From the NCBI GenBank assembly GCA_027487735.1, contig JAIYDA010000100.1, positions 1-45,325 on the forward strand: a stretch of DNA of 45,325 nt. Direction: 5' to 3'. Position 1 is the stretch's first letter. Every line of letters starts with the position of its first letter. Shown here in pieces: positions 31,675-39,212 of this stretch. The stretch is from Planctomycetaceae bacterium. GTDB lineage: Bacteria > Planctomycetota > Phycisphaerae > Phycisphaerales > UBA1924. Below the pieces are notes generated by a model. It was not told the origin of the DNA. It made no database searches and saw nothing but the letters and a program-made list of their open reading frames with translations. The position numbers were made by a program, and so were the translations under genes.

Positions 31675-33744
31675 TCACTCCCAGCGCGTCGCATCCAGCC
31701 CCGGCATGCCGCGCCACTCGCGCACCGTCGTGCCCTCCAAAAACCAGATGCCGGTCGTGCCGTTCGCGGTGTTGAACCAGAACAGGTCGGTCGTGCCATC
31801 ACCATTGAAGTCGCCACTGCCCTTGATGCGCCATGCCCCCGCCACCAGTGGCAGCGTAGCAGCCCGCGAGATGCCAGCGCTGGTGACAACAAACGCCTGA
31901 TTCTCGCCCGTCGTGGTGTTGCGCCACAGAATGTCCGCGCCGGCGTTGCCGCCGCTCATGCTCGTCGTCACGACATCGCCCAGTCCCTGCACCTCCCAAG
32001 GCGAGGCAAGCTGAATGCCCAGGCTCTGCCATCGCAGCACGCCCGCGTCACGCATGTACCACACGCCCAGCTCGTTCGTGCTGCCGTTGCGCCACAGCAA
32101 ATCGCCCGTGCCGTCCGCATCGATGTCACCCCCCGCCACAATCCGCCACGCCGGATCGACGGCGGGCAACACGCTCCACGCCGCGACCTGTCCATTCTCG
32201 AGGCGCCACAGCACGTGCAGCCCCTGCGGATTGCGCCAGATGATGTCCGCATCGCAATCGCCATCGACATCGGCACTCGCGAGCACCAGCTCCCACGGCG
32301 CGCCGTTGGTCGCCGGGCACGTGGTGGTGGGGCCCACCGGATGCGGGCGCAGGTTCCAGCCCACAAACTGCCCTGCACGAAAGCTCCACGTCACGATCTG
32401 CCCCGAGTCGCTGAGGCAGCTACCCCCTGAGCCCTGCGCGAGCGTGGGCTTTGCCCGCCACAGCACGTCGGGCCAGCCGTCCTTGCTCCAGTCGTTGCTG
32501 CACGCCGCAGGGCGAACCGGCGCAGCACCCACGCGGCTCCAGCCCACCGCATCCAGCAGCACGAGGTCCTGCTCGCGGAGGAACGACGGCGCGAAGGTTC
32601 GCCCCTCGCCAATCACGGGCTGCATGATGCCGCTCGCAAGCACGGGGTCGAAGCTCACTTGGCGGAGGTGGCTCGCCTGATAGACGTTGCCATCGCTCAT
32701 GCGGATGCGCGTGTCGCCCACGACGCTGTGCACCAGGTCGGTCCCTCCGCTCGCGTTGTCCACCTCGCGGGGCGTCGTCGAGAAATCTGCCTGCGAGTCG
32801 GGGTTGGTGTCTCCAAGCCCTGCGCGGTCCTGGTTCGCAAAGCGGAAGAGGTCGAGGCTCGTGATCGTCGTCGCCCCGCTCACCTCGGCGTTGCTGTCAA
32901 ACCCCATGAGGTGCGCCACCTCGTGCACGATCACATCCACGAGGCTGACCTGGCCCGGCGTGATGCCATCCACCGGGGTTTCATCCCAGTTTGCGTTGGA
33001 CGCAAAGCGAATCGACCCGGGCGAAGCCGCGACGCTGCCCACAGTCGCGAGATAGTTCGCAACGGGCCAATCCACCTGCGAGACGTTCGTCACCGTGCCG
33101 CTATTCCACGCAAACCGCACCGGGATCGTGCTGCCCGTGGGAAGCCAAGGCTGCACATAGTCGTCGCTGTCCATCTCTGCAAGCAGCGCGGCCCGCGATG
33201 CGGTGTAGCTGATGCGAGCCCGCGTAATGCTCGCGAGCCCGAGCACGTTGTCGCTCAGCGTGTCCCAGGTGATGGGCACGACGATCTCGCCGCCGTTGCT
33301 GAAGCGAGACTCGATGATCGACTCGGCCATCTCAAAGGCCGAGAGCGGATCGCCCACGGGCGACTCGAGCGAGATGTCGAAGATGATGTCCAGACCTGCC
33401 GAGCGAGTCGAAAAACCTTGCGATGATGGTCCGGAGCGGTTGACACGCACGATGCGTCCCTCGCGCCGCGCCGCCTCAATCTGCGACGCGTGCAGCAGGG
33501 CCTGCGTTCGAAGCTCATCCTCGCTGAGGGCAACCGGGCTTGTGCAGATGGTGTGCCATCGCTCCAGCACCGAGGCTTGCTCGATGGTGCCCAGCGCACG
33601 CACGCTCGCGGGCTGGCTTGCGAGCTCAAACTCTACCGCGGCGCGTGGCGCTTGGGCCTGCGCGAGGCTGGTCGCGGCTCCGCACACGCTGGTCAGCACG
33701 AACATCGCAAACCGCGGCCTGATCTTCTGCATGAGCCCTTGCAT
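31675..33744 (-). CDS. Secreted zinc metalloprotease (NF038122-like) with FG-GAP-type repeats
   Basis: 689 aa. Signal peptide in MQKIRPRFAMFVLTSVCGAA...LAQAQA. Zincin motif HEVAHLMGF (HExxHxxGF, metzincin-like) at about residue 270, preceded by VSLVDVIV; the surrounding FNIxF-like opening LDIIFDISLES fits the NF038122 metalloprotease family frequent in planctomycetes. From about residue 410 onward at least four repeats of the kind DVDGDCDADIIWRN, DIDADGTGDLLWRN and DFNGDGTTDLFWFN, i.e. calcium-binding FG-GAP/VCBS blades. Probably an extracellular protease with a propeller or adhesion half. No sorting signal at the C-terminus. An alternative start is ATG at 33732. Confidence 0.8.
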   Translation of the reverse strand: MQGLMQKIRPRFAMFVLTSVCGAATSLAQAQAPRAAVEFELASQPASVRALGTIEQASVLERWHTICTSPVALSEDELRTQALLHASQIEAARREGRIVRVNRSGPSSQGFSTRSAGLDIIFDISLESPVGDPLSAFEMAESIIESRFSNGGEIVVPITWDTLSDNVLGLASITRARISYTASRAALLAEMDSDDYVQPWLPTGSTIPVRFAWNSGTVTNVSQVDWPVANYLATVGSVAASPGSIRFASNANWDETPVDGITPGQVSLVDVIVHEVAHLMGFDSNAEVSGATTITSLDLFRFANQDRAGLGDTNPDSQADFSTTPREVDNASGGTDLVHSVVGDTRIRMSDGNVYQASHLRQVSFDPVLASGIMQPVIGEGRTFAPSFLREQDLVLLDAVGWSRVGAAPVRPAACSNDWSKDGWPDVLWRAKPTLAQGSGGSCLSDSGQIVTWSFRAGQFVGWNLRPHPVGPTTTCPATNGAPWELVLASADVDGDCDADIIWRNPQGLHVLWRLENGQVAAWSVLPAVDPAWRIVAGGDIDADGTGDLLWRNGSTNELGVWYMRDAGVLRWQSLGIQLASPWEVQGLGDVVTTSMSGGNAGADILWRNTTTGENQAFVVTSAGISRAATLPLVAGAWRIKGSGDFNGDGTTDLFWFNTANGTTGIWFLEGTTVREWRGMPGLDATRWE

Positions 33745-33798
33745 CGGCTGTTGTTGCGCTGCGGGGCCACTTTGCCGGGCGGGGCAAGCAGCGCCCGC

Positions 33799-33831
33799 TG
33801 GAAACAGAAAACCCGGCTGTTTCCAGCCGGG
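33799..33831 (-). terminator. Terminator of the PEP-CTERM-like gene
   Basis: CCCGGCT (33812-33818) / AGCCGGG (33825-33831) with a six-base loop. On the minus strand it is followed by TTTTCTGTTTCC; on the plus strand by CTTTCTCGTTGTT, so it may act in both directions. It lies about 94 nt beyond the stop at 33925. Confidence 0.8.
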
Positions 33832-33924
33832 CTTTCTCGTTGTTCCTCACTTGCTCCACCCGATGCGGACCGCGGGGCGGCCTGCTCGGGGTCAGTGTTC
33901 CTGTCTTTACCTTACCTTGTTGCC

Positions 33925-34740
33925 TTACTCAGCGGCTTCCGCAGCCTCCAGCCGCCGACGGCGGATGCGGGCAGCGATGCCCACGACGCCGAGCCCGCCG
34001 ATGCCAGCCCACGCCGCAGGGGGCAGCGGGACGATCGCGAGGTGGGCACTGCTGCCCAGGCGATCCAGGCCATCGTGGTAGGGGTTGTCGGGGTTGAACT
34101 CGATGGCCATCCAGTCGCAAGCCGGGTTGCTCTGCACCGTGAAGGTGTAGACGGTACGGATGCGATAGACGCCCGAGACCGTGACATGCTGCGGGTTGGT
34201 CGTGCCCAGATCGACATCGCGCGAGCCGTGCGCCCAGCCGTTGGCGTTGCTGCTGACGGGCGTCGCAAAGCTCAGGCGAGGGATCTCGACGCCCTCGTGG
34301 AAGGCCTGGGCCTGAGCGCTCCAGCGCTGACCCTCACGGATCATGTTGCTGGTCGCGTTGAAGGTCTGCTTCGCCTCGGCCTGATTGCCGATGAGCAAGT
34401 TGCTGACCGTGAAATCCTGGTCGATCGCGATCGTGAAGGTGCGAGCCGTGTTCGTGCCGTTCGTGCCGATGCGCAGGTCGAGGAAGCGAACGCTGAGCTG
34501 CTGCTCGCCACCGACAAGGCGGTTGGCGACTTCCAGCGTGCCCACGGCAAAGTCCTGACCGTCGTCGAGGTTCAGCGACTGCGTACGAGTTTGGCCGATG
34601 CCGAGCGGGCCGACGCTGCCCGTGGCGCTTTGCGTCACCGCACCGCTCACGGTGATCGTCGCGGCGTGAGCCATCGACCCCACCGAAACCAGTGCTGCGA
34701 GCGAGATAAGCGTACCGATACCGTTCTTTGTGGACAACAT
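33925..34740 (-). CDS. Exported protein with PEP-CTERM-like sorting tail
   Basis: 271 aa. Signal peptide MLSTKNGIGTLISLAALVSV...AHA. The body is Asn/Thr-rich, beta-type, without a recognised domain (FTIAIDQDFTVSNLLIGNQ, YRIRTVYTFTVQSNP, a single Cys). The C-terminus VPLPPAAWAGIGGLGVVGIA then ARIRRRR is a tripartite sorting signal (Pro-rich motif, hydrophobic helix, basic tail) of the exosortase/PEP-CTERM class. The start at 34740 is supported by GGGAGG eight bases upstream, and a good promoter lies at 34789-34817. The exosortase itself is not in the window. Confidence 0.8.
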   Translation of the reverse strand: MLSTKNGIGTLISLAALVSVGSMAHAATITVSGAVTQSATGSVGPLGIGQTRTQSLNLDDGQDFAVGTLEVANRLVGGEQQLSVRFLDLRIGTNGTNTARTFTIAIDQDFTVSNLLIGNQAEAKQTFNATSNMIREGQRWSAQAQAFHEGVEIPRLSFATPVSSNANGWAHGSRDVDLGTTNPQHVTVSGVYRIRTVYTFTVQSNPACDWMAIEFNPDNPYHDGLDRLGSSAHLAIVPLPPAAWAGIGGLGVVGIAARIRRRRLEAAEAAE

Positions 34741-34788
34741 CACACGGACCTCCCACGGGCGCAGGAAATGCCGCCCGGCCTCGGAAGC

Positions 34789-34817
34789 AGTATACAAGAG
34801 CTTTGGGTGAATAGCAA
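34789..34817 (-). promoter_or_regulatory. Sigma-70-type promoter of the PEP-CTERM-like gene
   Basis: On the minus strand: TTGCTA (34817-34812), 17-bp spacer, TATACT (34794-34789). Transcription should start about 34782, giving a leader of roughly 40 nt that contains a CGGGCG/CGCCCG hairpin. Confidence 0.7.
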
Positions 34818-34834
34818 GCGTCGCAAGGTTGCTC

Positions 34835-34854
34835 GATGAGGAATTTGCCTCATC
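34835..34854. terminator. Hairpin downstream of pdhA, possible terminator without U-tract
   Basis: GATGAGG (34835-34841) / CCTCATC (34848-34854), loop AATTTG; outer GCAAG/CTTGC can add pairs. It sits between the pdhA stop and the next promoter on the same strand. No T-run follows, so intrinsic termination is doubtful. Confidence 0.4.
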
Positions 34855-34975
34855 TTGCGCCATTCTTCTTGGAATGTCCTCACAACTGATAAACTAGGAA
34901 ACGCAATCGACGTCCCAGGAGATCAGATTGCGGCCTCGAGATCGCAAATCGTTGGTAAGACAACGTTTGCGGAGC

Positions 34976-36211
34976 TTACAGAAGCGGGTTTTTCGCCCCG
35001 TGCACGTAGTCTCCCAATGGGCTCATGTTCTTCATTGGGTTGAGCAAAACGTCGCTATACAGCTCTGTCTCGACGTCGGGAATCGGGCTGCTTTCGGCAA
35101 AGTCCATCGCTTTGCGCACCTGCTCGCGCACGTCGGTCTGGACTTCCAAGAAGCGCTCCTCGCTGAGGAGGAACTTGCCGTCGGGGCCCTTGCGCTCGCT
35201 CATGAGCTGGTGTGCGAGGCGGTCGATGGAGTCCTTGCTCTTGAACTGCTCGACTTCTTCCTTGGTCCGATACTTCTGAGGGTCGCTCATCGAGTGGCCC
35301 AGGTAGCGGTACGTCTTGATGTCCACGAAGGCGGGCTTCTGATTCTCGCGGCACCAGTCGACGATGGGCTTGAAGCTGTCGTACAGGTCGACGACGTCCA
35401 GACCATCGATGATCGCACCGAGGATGCCGTAGGCCTCAGCCTTTTTGGTCAGGTCGTGGCTCATGGTCGTGCCGCGCCAAATCGCGGTGCCCATGCTGTA
35501 GCCGTTGTTCTCGACGATGTAGATGACCGGAATGTCCCACAGGCCTGCAAGGTTCATGGCTTCGTGCAGGGCACCCTGGTTCAGCGCACCGTCACCCAAG
35601 TAGGCGAGGGACACCTTCTTCTTCGCGGCTTGACCGTCCTTCACGCCCGGGTTGGGCAGGCTCTTTCCCAGCACTTCCCACTCGTAGCGGGCGGCGAACG
35701 CAAGGCCAGTGCCCAGCGGAGTTTGTGCGCTGACGATGCCGTGGCCACCAAACAGCCAGTTTGGCTTGTCGAACATGTGCATGCTGCCGCCCTTGCCCTT
35801 GGCGCAGCCTGTGCTCTTGCCAAACATCTCTGCCATGCACGCGCCGGGGTCCATGCCGCGGGCGAGGGCGTGCCCGTGGTCGCGGTAGGCGGTGACGATG
35901 GGGTCATCGTGCTGCAGGCTCTGGATGGTGCCAACCGCGAGGGCTTCCTGACCGGTGTACAGGTGGCAGAAGCCGCCGATTTTGGCCTGCTGATAGGCCT
36001 GGCCGCAGCGGTTTTCGAACTCGCGAATGAGCAGCATGTCGCGGAGCCACTGGATGAGCGTCTCGCTCGAGACGAGCTCGCTGGGGCGGGGGCCCTTGCC
36101 GCGCTTCCAGGCGGGGTTGGTGGGCAGATTCTCTGGGTGACCGAGGCCTGTGTACTTGGGGGCATCGAGAACGCTGAGGCGCTTGGGTTCGGTCTGCGAG
36201 GTGGTGCTCAT
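34976..36211 (-). CDS. pdhA: Pyruvate dehydrogenase E1 component, alpha subunit
   Basis: 411 aa. Thiamine-diphosphate-dependent 2-oxo-acid dehydrogenase subunit that decarboxylates pyruvate and feeds acetyl-CoA synthesis with E1-beta, E2 and E3. Visible: REFENRCGQAYQQAKIGGF, HLYTGQEALAVGT, YRDHGHALARGMDP, GKGGSMHMFD, the ThDP/Mg motif GDGALNQGALHEAMNLA...ENNGYSMGT, and the phosphorylation-loop region YRYLGHSMSDP. Specificity for pyruvate rather than a branched 2-oxo acid is inferred from the overall match. No E1-beta or E2 gene lies next to it, unlike the usual operon. Start ATG at 36211; a promoter about 115-145 nt upstream is listed separately. Confidence 0.9.
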   Translation of the reverse strand: MSTTSQTEPKRLSVLDAPKYTGLGHPENLPTNPAWKRGKGPRPSELVSSETLIQWLRDMLLIREFENRCGQAYQQAKIGGFCHLYTGQEALAVGTIQSLQHDDPIVTAYRDHGHALARGMDPGACMAEMFGKSTGCAKGKGGSMHMFDKPNWLFGGHGIVSAQTPLGTGLAFAARYEWEVLGKSLPNPGVKDGQAAKKKVSLAYLGDGALNQGALHEAMNLAGLWDIPVIYIVENNGYSMGTAIWRGTTMSHDLTKKAEAYGILGAIIDGLDVVDLYDSFKPIVDWCRENQKPAFVDIKTYRYLGHSMSDPQKYRTKEEVEQFKSKDSIDRLAHQLMSERKGPDGKFLLSEERFLEVQTDVREQVRKAMDFAESSPIPDVETELYSDVLLNPMKNMSPLGDYVHGAKNPLL

Positions 36212-36327
36212 TTCGACAATTTCCGATGGGGCAGGGTCTTTGGTTGCATGGCGCACACGGGCACCACGACGGCAAGCCCGGTGAAACCACCGGACGTCCG
36301 CCAAACAAAGCGAGTCCTGAACTGCTG

Positions 36328-36356
36328 AGTTTACGCGTCTTGCGGAGAAAGAGCAA
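36328..36356 (-). promoter_or_regulatory. Sigma-70-type promoter upstream of pdhA
   Basis: Minus strand TTGCTC (36356-36351), 17-bp spacer, TAAACT (36333-36328). The implied leader is about 110 nt and contains a perfect CCGGTG-GTTT-CACCGG stem-loop (36278-36293). Confidence 0.6.
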
Positions 36357-36403
36357 CTCGGACGCGCACAACGCGGCACGCGCCCGAGGCTGCCCCTCTG
36401 TGG

Positions 36404-38752
36404 TTAGCAAGGTCCGCCCGCGAGGACGCGCAGGTAGGCGACGAGGTCTTCGTCGGATGGGAAGATGTCGTCGTTGTTGAAGTCGATGCCGCCGCAAAGG
36501 TCGCCCGTGCTGCACGGGCCGCCTGCGAGCACGCTGAGGAAGTCGATGAGGTCGAGATCGTCGGGGAAGAGACCGTCGCGATTGAAGTCGATGCTGTTGC
36601 AGTTGGGCAGCACGCTCAGCGTGACGGCGACCGAGGTCGCGCTGCCGCAGGCGTTGGTGACGGTGACGTCGTAGGTGCCAGCGTCGGAAGGCTGGACGGA
36701 CGTGAACCGCAGCGTGTCGCTGCGCGCGCCCGACAAGTCTGGACGCCAGGCGAGCACAGCGCCGTTGCGACGCCAGGTGTATTGCTTCATGCCGCCGCCG
36801 CTGGCGACGATGGAGAGGGAGGTGGGCGTGCCCTGTCGGGCCTCACGCGAGATGGGCTGCACGGCGATGGCGGCGGGGCCTTGGGAGAGCATCCAGGTTT
36901 CGCTGATGGCGTTGTCGCCCGTGCCGAATGTCACGCCTCCGTGCAGCACGACGCGTTGTGCCGTTGCGTCCCAAGTCATCGCACCACGCTTTCGGCCGCC
37001 CGGGCCTGCGATGGGGAGAAGCTCCCACGCGTTGCTTCCGGTGGGCAGCACCTTGGTAATCTCGGCGATGCTGAGGTTGGTCATGGGCGGCACCACGTCG
37101 GTGAAGCCGCTGAACGTGACGATGCCGCCCAGCGCCGGGGAGAATGCAAGCGGCCCGCCCCACGTGCCGGGCTGGAGTGTGCCAGGGATCGGCACCCAGG
37201 AGCCCGCGTTGAGTGCGAACGAGCCACCAGCCTGACCGCCACCAACGACGACACGGCCGCTCGCATCGATCGCGCCAGAGACAATCTGCAGGCCGAACGG
37301 AATCGGGTTTGGTTCGTCGCCCACTTGCGTCCAAGCGTTTCCTGTCCATGTCAGTGGAGCGATGGTGGACGTGAAGCCGCGAATCGCGCCCAACGCAGCG
37401 TCAAACACGAGCGGACGCGAGGTGCCATTGGATTGGGGCGATGTGGTGACATTCGTCCAGGTCTGTGATTGCGGCGTCCAGACTTGCGTGCCCGCTCCAA
37501 AGGCACCAACGAGTTGCTCACGCGTCGGGTCCCACGCGAGCCCAGCCCGGGTAGACGAGTTGCTCTGCGGACTGTTCGCGACGTGCGATCGCCAGGTTTC
37601 GCCTCGCAGCGTCCAGCTCGAGCTTGCTGGCGTGTTGCCAGTGAGTCCGCCCCCTGCGAGCACCACACCCTGGAGCGGCGGCACGTGGGCCAAGGCTCCA
37701 TTCTCGCGATCTCCAGGGCTTGGCAGCAGCTCGGTGGGCATCCAGCGGTTGCCGGTTTGCATAGTCTGGAGAATGAAGACGTTTTGGCTGTTTGCGCCGG
37801 TGATCGTGGGCAGGCCCACGATGAGCGGCTCGCCTGAGCGCGGGTCTTGCCCGAGTGAGATGCCGGTTATCCGCGGTGACGCGACTGGCGTGGGCGACCA
37901 TGTGAGGCCATTGAAGTCTCGGGTGACCAGCGTGTTGCCCCGTGCGACGGCGATCATGCGGGAGCGCGCGGTCGAGTAGGCGAGGCTGATATTGCCGAAG
38001 CCGATGATCGGTGCGTCGACTGTGACTTGGTTCCAGCCTGTGCCATCCCAGGTCCAGGTTCCAGCGGTGGGGCCGCTGACGGAACCCGCGACGACCATCC
38101 ACCGCGCGGAGGGGTCAAACGCCATGCTGGCGGCGGAGGTCAGGCCCGTGGGCCATGCGCCTTGCGGCGTGATTTCTGTCCAAGTGGTGCCATCAAACTC
38201 CCACAGGTCGGTCAGGCGCGTGTTGTTTGCGCTGATGCCACCGAAGAGCACGGCTTTGCCGCGCTGGGGGTCGAAGGCGAAGGCGTGCTCGGAGCGGGCT
38301 TGGGGCCAAGCGCCGGTTGCAGGAATACGGGTCCAGCGGGTGCCATCCCAGCTCCAGAGAGCGTTGGTGCGAGCGACTTCGTCTTGCGAGGCAAGGTCAT
38401 CGAGACGGGCAAGGCCGCCAAAGTGCAGGGCGACGCCGCGCACGCTGTCGAAGCACATCGCGCCGAAGGCTGCGCTGGGGCCTTCGCTCGCGAGGCCCGT
38501 CCAGCGTTCGCCATCGAAGATCCAGGTCTCGCGCAGCGGGCGAGTGACGGAGGGAAGGCCCAGCGTATCGAGGCGGCCGCCCGTCATGATCGTGACGTTT
38601 CGCACGCTGTCGTAGGTGAGTGCTGCTTGCGTGCGCGGGAAGGGTTCGCCAATGGCGTGCCAGCCGAGGCAATCGGCGGGCTGGGCGAGGGTGGTGGGGG
38701 TGCTAGCAAACAGGGCGGCGGCGAGCACGAGGGCGTGGGGGCGAAGCGACAT
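36404..38752 (-). CDS. Secreted kelch-repeat / Ig-like / dockerin protein
   Basis: 782 aa. Signal peptide MSLRPHALVLAAALFASTPTTLAQ. Residues about 30-600 hold kelch-type blades: repeats of AFDPQRGKAVLFGG, LWEFDGTTWTEITPQGAWP, TWDATAQRVVLHGG and similar, giving one or two beta-propellers. An Ig-like domain (about 625-715) ends in SDAGTYDVTVTNACG. Residues 718-782 are the tandem DFNRDGLFPDDLDL / DFNNDDIFPSDEDL module ending VLAGGPC. ATG at 38752 has GGAG eight bases upstream; the in-frame GTG at 38755 is less likely. Expected to be surface-attached via the C-terminal module; ligand unknown. Confidence 0.85.
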   Translation of the reverse strand: MSLRPHALVLAAALFASTPTTLAQPADCLGWHAIGEPFPRTQAALTYDSVRNVTIMTGGRLDTLGLPSVTRPLRETWIFDGERWTGLASEGPSAAFGAMCFDSVRGVALHFGGLARLDDLASQDEVARTNALWSWDGTRWTRIPATGAWPQARSEHAFAFDPQRGKAVLFGGISANNTRLTDLWEFDGTTWTEITPQGAWPTGLTSAASMAFDPSARWMVVAGSVSGPTAGTWTWDGTGWNQVTVDAPIIGFGNISLAYSTARSRMIAVARGNTLVTRDFNGLTWSPTPVASPRITGISLGQDPRSGEPLIVGLPTITGANSQNVFILQTMQTGNRWMPTELLPSPGDRENGALAHVPPLQGVVLAGGGLTGNTPASSSWTLRGETWRSHVANSPQSNSSTRAGLAWDPTREQLVGAFGAGTQVWTPQSQTWTNVTTSPQSNGTSRPLVFDAALGAIRGFTSTIAPLTWTGNAWTQVGDEPNPIPFGLQIVSGAIDASGRVVVGGGQAGGSFALNAGSWVPIPGTLQPGTWGGPLAFSPALGGIVTFSGFTDVVPPMTNLSIAEITKVLPTGSNAWELLPIAGPGGRKRGAMTWDATAQRVVLHGGVTFGTGDNAISETWMLSQGPAAIAVQPISREARQGTPTSLSIVASGGGMKQYTWRRNGAVLAWRPDLSGARSDTLRFTSVQPSDAGTYDVTVTNACGSATSVAVTLSVLPNCNSIDFNRDGLFPDDLDLIDFLSVLAGGPCSTGDLCGGIDFNNDDIFPSDEDLVAYLRVLAGGPC

Positions 38753-39107
38753 CACAACGACTCCGACAGTGTGGTGTCGCGGCGTGCGACACGGCTTGAG
38801 GGTTTACGGGTCGCTTCGCAAGAGGTTGCAGCATCGGTGCCTGTGCGTGAGAGAAACAGCGATGAGCGTGAGCACAAAGCGGATGGTGCGGTCGTCGTTC
38901 GCGATGGCGCTGTGAATCAGAAGACGGCGGGCTGACAATCGGCGTCGCACTCTCGCTGCGAGTTGACGATCGAGATGCAGATGGTCGCGTGATGTATCAG
39001 GCTTGCGTGCGTGTGCTCTTGGTGGGTGTGGGCAGAGGTTTCTGCCGGCAACACACTTCCTTTCAAGGAACGACCAGACCTTGACGGCTCGTGCCTCTGA
39101 ATCTCGC
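38753..39107. other. Upstream region of the kelch gene
   Basis: About 350 nt without a convincing gene. The immediate leader contains GTGTCGC (38774-38780) paired with GCGACAC (38786-38792), a stem-loop 21 nt before the start. A minus-strand open frame of about 115 codons (38804-39151) spans most of it but is Arg/His-rich with no domain, so I do not call it. Confidence 0.5.
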
Positions 39108-39183
39108 GCATGCGTGCATGACCTCCCCTCCTCATCCTTGTGGGCACGCATGCACAGCGAGCCGGGCTAACGCCCGGCTCGCT
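39108..39183 (-). terminator. Two hairpins downstream of the chemoreceptor gene
   Basis: First after the stop (39213) on the minus strand: a perfect 12-bp stem AGCGAGCCGGGC (39156-39167) / GCCCGGCTCGCT (39172-39183) with loop TAAC. Then a 10-bp inverted repeat GCATGCGTGC (39108-39117) / GCACGCATGC (39144-39153) with a 26-nt loop. Neither has a U-tract. The first is likely the 3' end or terminator of the chemoreceptor mRNA; the second may be a separate element. Confidence 0.55.
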
Positions 39184-39212
39184 GCTTGATTGGATAGGTT
39201 CAGGGCCCGCGA

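Noticed and set aside
38804-39151. Minus-strand frame of about 115 codons upstream of the kelch gene
   Set aside because: No ribosome-binding site, no domain, Arg/His-rich, and it covers the inverted repeats.
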